Below, piece by piece: positions 8,281 to 16,198 of a DNA stretch of 64,000 nucleotides. The notes below the pieces were generated by a model. That model had not been told where the DNA came from and ran no database searches. It saw nothing but the letters and a program-made list of their open reading frames with translations. The position numbers and the translations under genes are program-made. This DNA is from Lachnospiraceae bacterium (GTDB taxonomy: Bacteria > Bacillota > Clostridia > Lachnospirales > Lachnospiraceae), in the NCBI GenBank assembly GCA_021199495.1, contig JAJQHY010000018.1, positions 1 through 64,000 of the forward strand. Direction: 5' to 3'. Each line of letters starts with the position of its first letter. The stretch's first letter is position 1.

Positions 8281-9733
8281 CTAAGTATTGGACTGGGTTT
8301 GAAGGTTCATGATGGTCTGTTGCCCCAGGAAGATCAGAAGCTGCCATTTACCCGGCATGTTTTCGGCACCCTTCAGGAGTTCCACTTCGTTCAGCACCTT
8401 ATAGTTATTGAATTTATGCGGGCGAAGGAAGTTGTAATAGGCGACCCAGAGGGCCAGGTCATAGTTGGCGCCGTTGATGTTGTCGAAACCGTTGGTAGGC
8501 CTGTAAGAGGCCTTGTAAGTGCGGTTCCGCCCGTTCAATCATCTGTTTGAACGGGCGGAATTCTTTTGATACTTCATCGTCGTTGGTAAGTCCGATGACC
8601 TGGGTGATCTGAAAGAGAAACTTCTCCCCGTATTCGTGGAAGAACTGCTGGGCGGCCAGGGGATAGGCGCTGTACCCGTCAGCAATGAACTGGAAGTTTT
8701 TTGGCAGTTCAGTCATATGGCGGAAGGCCATTCTCATGGCCATGATGCAGGGGCCGACGCCACGGTTATCAGAGACCTGATAGCCGATGATGGAGCGTTT
8801 GGCGGCGTCCATGATAAACCAGACGTAGGCCTTTACACCCCGGATTTTGATATAAGTCTCATCGGCAGTGAATGTGCTGCCGGTGCCGTAATCATAGTTA
8901 TCAACAAAGGGCTTTATGCAGACAGCAGCGGTTTTGCAGTAGTTGGCGATCTGCTGGTGGGAGATGGAGATGTTATAGAGGTCCTTGAGGGCCTGGGAGG
9001 TTTTCCTGAGGGAAAGTCCGAGGTTGACATGGAGTGTCAGGCACAGGGACATGACGTGGGAATCGAACTTGCTGAACTTCAGGGAAGAGGCGTTTTTGGG
9101 AAGCGAATTAAGGTCCATCTTAAAAAAATCTATCGTGAATTCACGGTAAATGTAGTGGAGTTTATATTTGTTTTTGCCGAAATCTTCTTTGAGGTCGTTC
9201 TTATCAACCTTTTTGAGGTTGTGGAGATAGTAAGGGCACCTAGGGTTGACGCACTTGTGGATGATGAAGTGCTTGCGGTGTTTCTTCTGGACAAGAGAAT
9301 TGCCACAGTGAGGACAGCGGAGGTTCAGGGAAGAGAAGCGGTTACCTTCAGAAGGAGAGAACCTGGCATCGCAGACTTTGCAGAGGAGCTGGCCTTTATT
9401 ACCGTTATTCTTATAAAGGTAGATGGAAGGGGCCTGTCACCTTGGGCAGGAGCAGCTTTCCGGGATGTCGCAGTCAGAGCGGCGTCTCACGGGCTTAATG
9501 GTCTTCCCATAACGCCACTGATAGTAGGGCAGAAGATCCTCCCATGTCCAGTCCTGTTTGTAAGGCTGGATGCGGGGAAGTTCATCCGTTTTGAACTTGT
9601 GGTATTTCGGAGAGTGAGAATCATCAAAGGCCCACTGCTTAAGCGGGAGATATTTGCAGATAAAAGAGATCAGGAAGCAGTTTTGCTGATAAAGGGATTG
9701 AATTAACTGAACTAAATATAGTATAATGTTCAT
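8281..9733 (-). pseudogene. DDE transposase with a nonsense codon and a frameshift
   Basis: The start is ATG 9733 (MNIILYLVQLIQ) after AGAAGGAG. An N-terminal zinc-ribbon region follows: CPR-stop-QAPSIYLY, then CKVC, CPHC and CVNPRC motifs. Next is a DDE core: ADETYIKIRG, IADGYSAY and MIER. The end is NRTYKASYRPTNGFDNINGANYDLALWVAYYNFLRPHKF. The TGA at 9437-9439 replaces the last Cys of CPRC, consistent with TGC to TGA. One extra base near 8527 then shifts the frame at the catalytic Glu/NRTYK junction. With both lesions the enzyme cannot be made whole. Confidence 0.88.
8525..8560 (+). repeat. Perfect 14-bp inverted repeat at the transposase frameshift
   Basis: Arms 8525-8538 and 8547-8560 are perfectly complementary with an 8-nt loop. 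The extra base that breaks the transposase frame is inside the first arm, and removing it would make the palindrome imperfect. Confidence 0.85.
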
Positions 9734-9923
9734 GAGCAATGGCTCCTTCTGTATAAGGTTGTTTTGGTTGATGACATTATACCAGAAAAGGGAGGTCATT
9801 GCTCTTTTTATTGCAGATTTCCCGAAAAAACAAGGATTTTATAACAATTTGGCACTATAAAACAGGGTAGGTTTTGACACTACCGCAAGATAATGAAGGG
9901 AAAATACAATGAAAGATGAGTTA

Positions 9924-9942
9924 AGGTGACTTTTATTCGTAA
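9924..9942 (+). repeat. 19-bp direct repeat, copy 2
   Basis: Copy 2 differs from the others by T for C at position 11. It is followed by a remnant of the uvrB leader (AAAAGTTCGCCTATA near 9951-9965, the left arm of the leader hairpin) and then the truncated uvrB. Confidence 0.85.
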
Positions 9943-10024
9943 CGAGCCCAAAAGTTCGCCTATAAGGCAGATAAATTCCCTTCTCCACAACGATTTTTAA
10001 GCTGGAAACAGATTTTTAATGATA

Positions 10025-10329
10025 AGACTTTCGAGGTGATTTTTGTGCATACAGAACAAAAACCTTTCATCCTTCATAGTGAATACCAGCCCACCGGCGA
10101 CCAGCCCCAGGCCATTGCAGAACTGGTCGAAGGCTTAAAAAAAGGCTATCAATTCGAGACTTTGCTGGGCGTGACGGGCTCCGGCAAGACCTTCACCATG
10201 GCGAACGTGATCGAGGCGCTGCAGAAGCCGACTTTGGTCATAGCGCACAATAAAACGCTGGCCGCGCAGCTGTACGAAGAGTTCAAGGTGTTCTTCCCTG
10301 AGAACGCAGTCGAGTATTTTGTGTCCTAG
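10025..10329 (+). pseudogene. Truncated duplicate of the uvrB 5' end
   Basis: Positions 10025-10328 repeat the uvrB ribosome site and first ~94 codons (compare 14086-14389). I count 10 mismatches, about 97% identity. The copy starts at GTG 10045 (or 10036), keeps the Walker A motif GVTGSGKT, and ends abruptly at a TAG where uvrB continues [10 protein letters not shown]. The protein would lack almost all helicase motifs and is unlikely to function. It shows that the uvrB 5' region was duplicated, not merely flanked, by the island. Confidence 0.92.
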
Positions 10330-10625
10330 TAAGAGACGAATTTTCAATATGGCATATTTAGTTTTATTTGATGATACTTGCCCCATATTTTGTGGATTGA
10401 ATGGACTTTATGGAGCAGATAACACTGCAAAAATTATATATCACAGGTGACTTTCATTCGTAATGGGCCTGTTTTGATATAATATTTAGAGCATAGGAAG
10501 ATTGGTATGAGACATTGGTGAAAGCGACAAATCGGATGTTGGCATATAGCAGAATTTTAATCGACAACAAGTACTGGAAAGCACGTTATCGCAATAACAT
10601 TGGATAAAGTAGGTGGGAATAACAA
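10330..10625 (+). other. Gene-free stretch between truncated uvrB and the AbiH gene
   Basis: It contains 19-bp repeat copy 3 (10445-10463) and, directly after it, TATAAT at 10478-10483, a plausible -10 for the AbiH gene with a poor -35. The first 110 bp and 10484-10610 show no coding or structural signal that I recognise. Confidence 0.5.
10445..10463 (+). repeat. 19-bp direct repeat, copy 3
   Basis: An exact copy of AGGTGACTTTCATTCGTAA, upstream of the AbiH-family gene. Unlike copies 1 and 4 it has no LexA-box block in front of it. Confidence 0.9.
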
Positions 10626-11663
10626 ATGAATATAACTTTTTTGATCGGGAATGGATTTGACTTGAATCTGGGGCTAAATACTTTATATTCCGATTTTGTG
10701 AAAGATTATAAAGGGATATCAACGGACGATGAGCAGCTAATGCATTTTCGCGATTATATAAAAGATAATGAAGAATTGTGGGCGAATGCAGAAATTGCAC
10801 TAGGACAGTATACGGGGGAACTTGGGCAAGGGCAAGGAGCTGTTTTCTCAAAATGCCATAAGGATTTTTGCGTACATTTGTCAGAGTATTTAAAGCAAGA
10901 GGAATGGCGTGTTGATTATGAGAAAGAGGCGGATAAAATTGCCACTGCTTTTTTAAATTTAAATGCCATAACAAAAGGATTTCCGGTGCAGGAAAAAAGG
11001 ATTTTGAGTGGACTGTATAAAAAACGTGAGGCGGAAGATATCCAATTTTCCTTTGTTTGCTATAATTATACATATACATTGAAGCAGTGTTTGGAAGTGC
11101 TTAAACAGAAACCAAATGCGTTAGGCTCTCATAGGCATAATGGAAATTCTCGCAAACATATGATGGGGCAGTTCTGTCAAGTTCACGGAACGGTTGATAG
11201 TGAGATGGTATTTGGAGTGCATGATGAATCCCAGATTGCAGATCCAACTGTCTTTGAATGTGATTATGGAGAGATATATAAAAATTTATTGATAAAACAA
11301 CAGGCAAATAATTTATATCTTGAGGACACAGATAATGTGGCGGCGAAAATTATAAACAGTAGTAGCCTCATATATATTTACGGTATGTCCATTGGAAAAA
11401 CAGACAAATTGTGGTGGGATAGAATTTGCACTTGGTTACGGCACAATTCTGAGCGTCATTTGATCATACAAAAATATGAAATGTCACCTAAAGAAGTTTT
11501 CCCGGTAGATTACAAAATAAATGAGCAAAAACAAAAGAGAAATATTTTACAATATGGAAAACCAAATCCTCAGAATGATGTTGAAGTGGAGAAAAGAATT
11601 CATATTACCGGTGAAAATATATTTAAAGAAATAAAGGGAATTGCTGGGGAGAGAATAAAATAA
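10626..11663 (+). CDS. AbiH-family abortive infection protein
   Basis: This 345-aa protein opens with the AbiH family hallmark FLIGNGFDLNLGLNTLYSDF (a nucleotide-binding-like GNGFD loop). AbiH proteins were first found as abortive phage infection factors in Lactococcus; their biochemical action is not settled. An internal HGTVD segment (about residues 188-192) and GMSIGKTD near the C-terminal third are also typical. Base composition is clearly more AT-rich than in uvrB or the exopolysaccharide genes, a sign of recent transfer. It lies alone between copy 3 of the 19-bp repeat and the second AlbA_2 gene. Antiphage role is inferred from family and context. Confidence 0.85.
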   Translation: MNITFLIGNGFDLNLGLNTLYSDFVKDYKGISTDDEQLMHFRDYIKDNEELWANAEIALGQYTGELGQGQGAVFSKCHKDFCVHLSEYLKQEEWRVDYEKEADKIATAFLNLNAITKGFPVQEKRILSGLYKKREAEDIQFSFVCYNYTYTLKQCLEVLKQKPNALGSHRHNGNSRKHMMGQFCQVHGTVDSEMVFGVHDESQIADPTVFECDYGEIYKNLLIKQQANNLYLEDTDNVAAKIINSSSLIYIYGMSIGKTDKLWWDRICTWLRHNSERHLIIQKYEMSPKEVFPVDYKINEQKQKRNILQYGKPNPQNDVEVEKRIHITGENIFKEIKGIAGERIK

Positions 11664-11921
11664 AGAAAGACAACTGATTATCAGTAAGGCCAACAGGTGT
11701 TGATAACTGTGGAGGCTAGTCTGATTCGGACATACAACGAATTATGTGAAACATTGGGTGAATTATATATGCTGGGCATTATATGAACCTTTCTGGCTCA
11801 TTGTGAGAGCATACTATATTGGGGGATTCTGAAAAGGCCTGTAATATAGAGTGGTGGTTCTGATAAACCGGATATTTTTGTGATGGCAATAAAAATCTAG
11901 GGGTTTTACAGGGAGAAAATT
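11664..11921 (+). other. Intergenic, AbiH to second AlbA_2 gene
   Basis: No gene, tRNA or clear terminator was seen. It ends in GGGAGA, the ribosome site of the next gene. Confidence 0.4.
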
Positions 11922-13451
11922 ATGCAGAAGCTATTTGATATTTCAAAATTTGATTCGTATAAAGAGGGTAATCGTCTGGAAGTGAAGAAAGCCAGAGGCG
12001 GTTTGCCGGTTTCCTTATGGGATACATATTCTTCTTTTGCTAATTGTTATGGAGGAGTTATTATACTTGGTGTTGTAGAAAACGCAGATGGAAGTTGGCG
12101 GACAACAGGCCTGAAGCACACAGACGAGCGAAAGCTTTTGAAGAACTTCTGGGATACGATCAATGATCGGAAAAAGGTGAGTCTCAATATCATTTCAGAA
12201 GATGCTGTTGAGATTTACGAGCAGGGTGAAGATATTATTATCGTTATATATGTTCCTATGGCAAGACGCGAGGAAAAACCAATCTATATTAATGATGATA
12301 TGTTCGGAAACACTTTCAGACGAAATCATGAGGGCGATTATCATTGCACAAGATTACAGGTAAAAGCAATGCTTCGTGACCAGACTGAAAATACGATAGA
12401 TATGGAAGTGCTGGATCATGTGCCTATGCAGGATCTGAATTATGAGACTATATCAGGATATCGGAACCGGCATCGGACATTGTGCCCGGGACATCCATTT
12501 GAACGGCTTGATGATGCGGAGTATCTTCGCTGTATAGGTGCTGCGGCAATTTCGGATGAAGATAAAAAACTGCATCCGACTGCCGCGGGAATGTTGATGT
12601 TTGGCGATGAGTATAATATTGTACGTCAGTTTCCGGAATACTTTCTGGATTTCAGGGAGATGCTTGATCCGTCAATTCGATGGACCGACCGCCTCCAGTC
12701 AAGTTCCGGGGAATGGTCTGGGAATATCTGTGATTTTTACTTCAGGGTCTACAATAAGATTATTCAGGATATCAAGGTTCCCTTCAAAATGCATGGTGGG
12801 GATCGCGTGGATGACACTCCTGTACACAAGGCTTTGAGGGAAGCGTTGGCGAATTGCCTGGTCAATACGGATTTTTATGGTGTTCGCGGTGTTGTTGTAA
12901 AGAAAGAGATTGGAAAACTGGTTTTTGAGAATCCTGGATATATCAGAACAGGAAAGACACAGATGATGATGGGCGGAGTATCTGACCCACGAAATAAAAC
13001 GCTACTTAAAATGTTCAATCTTATAAACATTGGAGAACGTTCCGGAAGCGGTGTGCCTAATATTTTTAATACCTGGAAAGATGAAGGATGGGTGGAGCCG
13101 ATGATTGAGGAACAGTTTGACCCGGATCGTACAATTTTAACGCTTGAATTTAAAAAACAGGCGGCGATAAAAAGCGGCGATAAAAAAGCGGCGATAAAAA
13201 GCGGCGATAAAAAAACGGCGATAAATCCAGATGAATTAAAAATATCAAAGAAAATGCAGATGCAACAGGAAGCTATTTTGAGCTATATGAATAGTGGAGA
13301 AGAGTATAAACTGGATGATTTCTGCACTCTTCTGGGCTTGAAACAGTCGAGAGTGAAGACAATTATCCAATCACTGGTGAAGATTGGGAAGATAGAAGTT
13401 CTCGGGAATAATCGGAATCGACGATATAAAATCAGTTCAAAAACGCTATGA
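11922..13451 (+). CDS. AlbA_2 (Schlafen-type) and HATPase domain protein, copy 2
   Basis: This 509-aa protein has the same architecture as the protein at 6471 but is only distantly similar. Residues about 15-130 are AlbA_2 (SSFANCYGGVIILGVVEN). About 300-390 is the HATPase_c_4 region (ALREALANCLVNTDFYG, FENPGYIRTG, GERSGSGVPNIF). About 414-435 is a tandem KKAAIKSGD repeat, then a C-terminal winged helix (LDDFCTLLGLKQSRVKTIIQSLVKIGKI). The ribosome site is GGGAGA. Its stop overlaps the start of the topoisomerase fragment (ATGA). Two such proteins beside AbiH suggest a defence or regulatory module; function unproven. Confidence 0.85.
   Translation: MQKLFDISKFDSYKEGNRLEVKKARGGLPVSLWDTYSSFANCYGGVIILGVVENADGSWRTTGLKHTDERKLLKNFWDTINDRKKVSLNIISEDAVEIYEQGEDIIIVIYVPMARREEKPIYINDDMFGNTFRRNHEGDYHCTRLQVKAMLRDQTENTIDMEVLDHVPMQDLNYETISGYRNRHRTLCPGHPFERLDDAEYLRCIGAAAISDEDKKLHPTAAGMLMFGDEYNIVRQFPEYFLDFREMLDPSIRWTDRLQSSSGEWSGNICDFYFRVYNKIIQDIKVPFKMHGGDRVDDTPVHKALREALANCLVNTDFYGVRGVVVKKEIGKLVFENPGYIRTGKTQMMMGGVSDPRNKTLLKMFNLINIGERSGSGVPNIFNTWKDEGWVEPMIEEQFDPDRTILTLEFKKQAAIKSGDKKAAIKSGDKKTAINPDELKISKKMQMQQEAILSYMNSGEEYKLDDFCTLLGLKQSRVKTIIQSLVKIGKIEVLGNNRNRRYKISSKTL
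13161..13226 (+). repeat. 27-bp tandem repeat inside the second AlbA_2 gene
   Basis: Two exact 27-bp units (13161-13187 and 13188-13214), each made of two near-copies of GCGGCGATAAAAA, plus a partial third. They encode AAIKSGDKK repeats in the linker before the winged helix. A-runs inside the units make slippage plausible. Confidence 0.9.
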
Positions 13452-13744
13452 TCATCTGCAAAAATAGCGGCCATGCTATTGCTTACGATTTTCCCGAAGC
13501 CAGGAAAATAGTTCTGGCCGAGAAGCCCTCGATCGCACAGAGTATCGCCAGGGTGATCGGAGCAAACAACAGGCGTGGCGATGGGTATCTGGAAGGAAAC
13601 GGTTATGTGGTGAGCTGGTGTGTCGGCCATCTGGTGGAGCTTCAGCCGTTCATAGACGATGTGCTTCCGAACGAGGATGATGATGAGGAACTCAGAACCG
13701 AAAATATTGATGTAGTCATCCAGGCAGAAGACTATCTCATGTAA
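13448..13744 (+). pseudogene. topB: DNA topoisomerase III fragment
   Basis: The 98-aa frame contains the N-terminal Toprim start of TopB-type topoisomerase (KIVLAEKPSIAQSIARVIGANNRR, GDGYLEGNGYVVSWCVGHLVEL) and then stops matching near residue 68. Full TopB is about 600-700 aa, so over 85% is missing. Such topB genes are typical cargo of integrative conjugative elements, so this is probably the remnant of one. The tail (EDDDEELRTENIDVVIQ) looks like a different fragment. No function is expected. Confidence 0.75.
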
Positions 13745-13763
13745 TTCAATAAGGCACCAGGCC

Positions 13764-13922
13764 ATAGCCGCAGGAAAAGAACAAATGTTCCATCTTGCGG
13801 CTATACTTTTTTCATTTTCTGTGCTATAATTTTCTGGTGACTTTCGGAAATGTCGTTTTTCCCTTATTTTACAGGGTATTGCGACGTTTTGAAAATCGGG
13901 TTCAGGTGACTTTCATTCGTAA
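13764..13922 (+). promoter_or_regulatory. SOS-type promoter of uvrB-uvrA
   Basis: An 11-bp imperfect hairpin (from 13764, closing at 13804) frames GAACAAATGTTC (13779-13790), a LexA-box core. The extended -10 TGC-TATAAT is at 13822-13830. uvrB and uvrA are standard LexA targets, which supports the call. The block then shows GGTGACTTTC at 13836-13845 and the 19-bp repeat copy 4. The left copy at 6224-6400 has the same order of parts, with about 15 extra nt after the -10. Confidence 0.78.
13904..13922 (+). repeat. 19-bp direct repeat, copy 4
   Basis: An exact copy of AGGTGACTTTCATTCGTAA in the uvrB leader. Its last bases overlap the start of the leader hairpin. Confidence 0.9.
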
Positions 13923-13991
13923 AGTTCGACTATATGCCAGGCCCTGAGTACCCGGTTTTACGAATTTCGGGCATATAGGCGAACTTTTTTT
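13921..13991 (+). terminator. Terminator-like hairpin in the uvrB leader
   Basis: AAAGTTCG-A-CTATATGCC (13921-13938) pairs with GGCATATAG-G-CGAACTTT: 17 bp with one mismatch and a loop of about 31 nt, followed by more Ts. It lies between the SOS promoter and the uvrB start, with about 115 nt of further leader containing a GCGAAAC/GTTTCGC hairpin. It could attenuate uvrBA transcription or insulate uvrB from the island. Confidence 0.65.
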
Positions 13992-14105
13992 GCGCGAGCA
14001 ATGAGACGGGTAGACGTGCCGGCACGGATATCCGGCGAATGCCGCGACAGCGCGAAACTCTGTTTCGCGTCTACGGACGACAAAGAGACTTTCGAGGTGA
14101 TTTTT

Positions 14106-16112
14106 GTGCATACAGAACAAAAACCTTTCATCCTTCACAGTGAATACCAGCCCACCGGCGACCAGCCCCAGGCCATTGCCGAACTGGTCGAGGGCTTTAA
14201 AAAAGGCAATCAATTCGAGACTTTACTGGGCGTGACGGGCTCCGGCAAGACCTTTACGATGGCGAACGTGATCGAGGCGCTGCAGAAACCGACTTTGGTC
14301 ATAGCGCACAATAAAACGCTGGCGGCGCAGCTGTACGAAGAGTTCAAGGTGTTCTTCCCTGAGAACGCAGTCGAGTATTTTGTGTCCTACTATGATTATT
14401 ATCAGCCGGAGGCGTACGTGCCCTCCAGCGACACGTATATTGCCAAGGATTCGGCCATCAATGACGAAATTGACAAGCTGCGCCTGTCGGCGACGGCGGC
14501 GCTGACGGAGCGTAAGGACGTGGTGGTTGTGGCCAGCGTTTCCTGTATTTATGGTCTGGGAAGTCCGGATGAGTATGAGAGCATGGCGGTTTCTCTGCGG
14601 CCGGGGATGGTATGGGACAGAAATGAGCTTTTGCGCAAGCTGGTGGATATCCAGTATACGAGAAATGAGATGGATCCCGAGCGCGGTACCTTCCGGGTGC
14701 GGGGCGATGTGCTGGAGGTCTGTCCTGCCAATGACGATGATACTTTGATCCGGATTGAGTTTTTCGGGGATGAGATCGACCGGATTGTGGAAGTGGATGC
14801 TTTATCCGGCCGGGCGAAAAATTCTCTCCAGCATGTGATGATCTACCCGGCGTCCGCCTATGTGACCGCGCCGGAGAAGATCAAAAAAGCCTGTGACAAT
14901 ATCGAGCTGGAGATGGAGGAGCGGGTGCGGTATTTCAAGGGGCAGGACAAGCTGATCGAGGCGCAGCGTATCGCGGAGCGGACGAATTATGACGTTGAGA
15001 TGCTGCGGGAGACGGGTTTCTGCTCCGGCATTGAGAATTATTCGCGTCAGCTGAATTTTATGGAGGCGGGGCAGCCGCCCTATACCCTGATGGATTATTT
15101 CAAGGAGGATTTCCTGATTATCATTGACGAGTCACACATGACACTGCCGCAGATCAGGGGCATGTATTTCGGGGACCGTTCCCGCAAGACAACGCTGGTG
15201 GACTATGGCTTTCGCCTGCCGTCCGCGCTGGACAACCGCCCCTTGAATTTTGCGGAATTTGAAAGTAAAATAGATCAGATGCTTTTTGTGTCGGCAACGC
15301 CGGGGGATTATGAGGCGGAGCATGAGTTGCTGCGGGCGGAGCAGGTGATCCGGCCTACAGGGCTTCTGGACCCGGAAATCAGTGTGCGGCCTGTGGAGGG
15401 ACAGATCGATGATCTGCTGGCGGAGATCAAAAAAGAGACCGCCGGCGGCCATAAGGTGCTGATTACCACGCTGACCAAGCATATGGCGGAGGACCTGACC
15501 GATTATTTAAAGGAGGTAGGCGTCCGCGTCCGTTACCTGCATTCTGATATTGATACGCTGGAGCGAAGCGAGATTATCCGGGACATGCGCATGGACGTGT
15601 TTGATGTGCTGGTGGGTATTAACCTTCTGCGTGAGGGCCTGGATATCCCGGAAATTACGCTGGTGGCTATTCTGGATGCGGACAAGGAGGGCTTTCTGCG
15701 TTCCGAGACATCGCTGATCCAGACGGTTGGCCGCGCGGCCAGAAACGCGGAGGGCCATGTGATTATGTATGCGGACACTATCACCGAGTCCATGGAAAAG
15801 GCCATCGGGGAGACCAACCGCCGCCGCGCCATCCAGCAGGCTTATAATGAGGAGCACGGCATCACGCCCCAGACGATCAAAAAGAATGTCCGCGACCTGA
15901 TCCGTGTCAGCACCAGCCTCTCGAAGAAGAAATCGACAGAAGAGAAGGACCCGGAGCTGATGACCGAACAGGAATTGGAGAAATACATTGGCGATGTGCA
16001 GAAGCGTATGAAGAAGGCGGCCTCGGAGCTGAATTTCGAGCTGGCGGCCGAGCTGCGTGATGAGATGGTGTCGCTGAAGAAGATTTTATTAAATATACAG
16101 AGTGAGATATGA
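14106..16112 (+). CDS. uvrB: Excinuclease ABC subunit B
   Basis: UvrB is the helicase-like damage-verification subunit of nucleotide excision repair. At 668 aa it has the usual length. Seen: Walker A GVTGSGKT, the beta-hairpin [17 protein letters not shown], the DESH box, and the C-terminal UVR motif ([19 protein letters not shown]). The GTG start at 14106 fits the family N terminus ([23 protein letters not shown]) with GAGGTGA upstream; an in-frame ATG at 14001 would add 35 unlikely residues. The gene is 86 nt before uvrA and is expected to be SOS-controlled. Its first 94 codons are duplicated at 10025. Confidence 0.97.
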   Translation: MHTEQKPFILHSEYQPTGDQPQAIAELVEGFKKGNQFETLLGVTGSGKTFTMANVIEALQKPTLVIAHNKTLAAQLYEEFKVFFPENAVEYFVSYYDYYQPEAYVPSSDTYIAKDSAINDEIDKLRLSATAALTERKDVVVVASVSCIYGLGSPDEYESMAVSLRPGMVWDRNELLRKLVDIQYTRNEMDPERGTFRVRGDVLEVCPANDDDTLIRIEFFGDEIDRIVEVDALSGRAKNSLQHVMIYPASAYVTAPEKIKKACDNIELEMEERVRYFKGQDKLIEAQRIAERTNYDVEMLRETGFCSGIENYSRQLNFMEAGQPPYTLMDYFKEDFLIIIDESHMTLPQIRGMYFGDRSRKTTLVDYGFRLPSALDNRPLNFAEFESKIDQMLFVSATPGDYEAEHELLRAEQVIRPTGLLDPEISVRPVEGQIDDLLAEIKKETAGGHKVLITTLTKHMAEDLTDYLKEVGVRVRYLHSDIDTLERSEIIRDMRMDVFDVLVGINLLREGLDIPEITLVAILDADKEGFLRSETSLIQTVGRAARNAEGHVIMYADTITESMEKAIGETNRRRAIQQAYNEEHGITPQTIKKNVRDLIRVSTSLSKKKSTEEKDPELMTEQELEKYIGDVQKRMKKAASELNFELAAELRDEMVSLKKILLNIQSEI

Positions 16113-16198
16113 TGATACCAGGGTCGCAAAGCGCGAAGAAATCCGAGGTATCATATTAAAAACAAAAGAAAGCATAACAGGAGCAAAGCAGAACAACC

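Larger units (their letters stand above)
7974..9884 (-). mobile_element. Insertion sequence, 1911 bp, 8-bp target duplication, decayed
   Basis: Ends are defined by GGTAGTGTCAA at 7974-7984 and its inverse at 9874-9884. The target duplication GCAAGATA is intact at 7966-7973 and 9885-9892. A single minus-strand transposase gene with a DDE core like IS6/IS240-type enzymes is carried; 8-bp duplications fit IS6 and IS1595 families, and family assignment is open. The 300 bp at 7985-8280 is non-coding and contains one hairpin (about 8142-8168). It lies between the first AlbA_2 gene and the truncated uvrB copy. Confidence 0.9.

Noticed and set aside
9437..9439. TGA at a Cys position of the transposase zinc motif read as selenocysteine; a CCTTTAT/ATAAAGG hairpin lies about 17 nt downstream.
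   Set aside because: The same gene also has a frameshift, so it is decaying; no selenocysteine machinery is in the window, and TGC to TGA is a single-base change.
8636..9706. A 356-codon plus-strand frame antisense to the transposase
   Set aside because: It mirrors the transposase on the other strand, has no family motifs and no good ribosome site; the minus-strand reading is clearly coding.
6224..13922. Repeats in the island as a CRISPR array
   Set aside because: There are only four copies, spaced by hundreds to thousands of bases, with genes between them and no cas genes.
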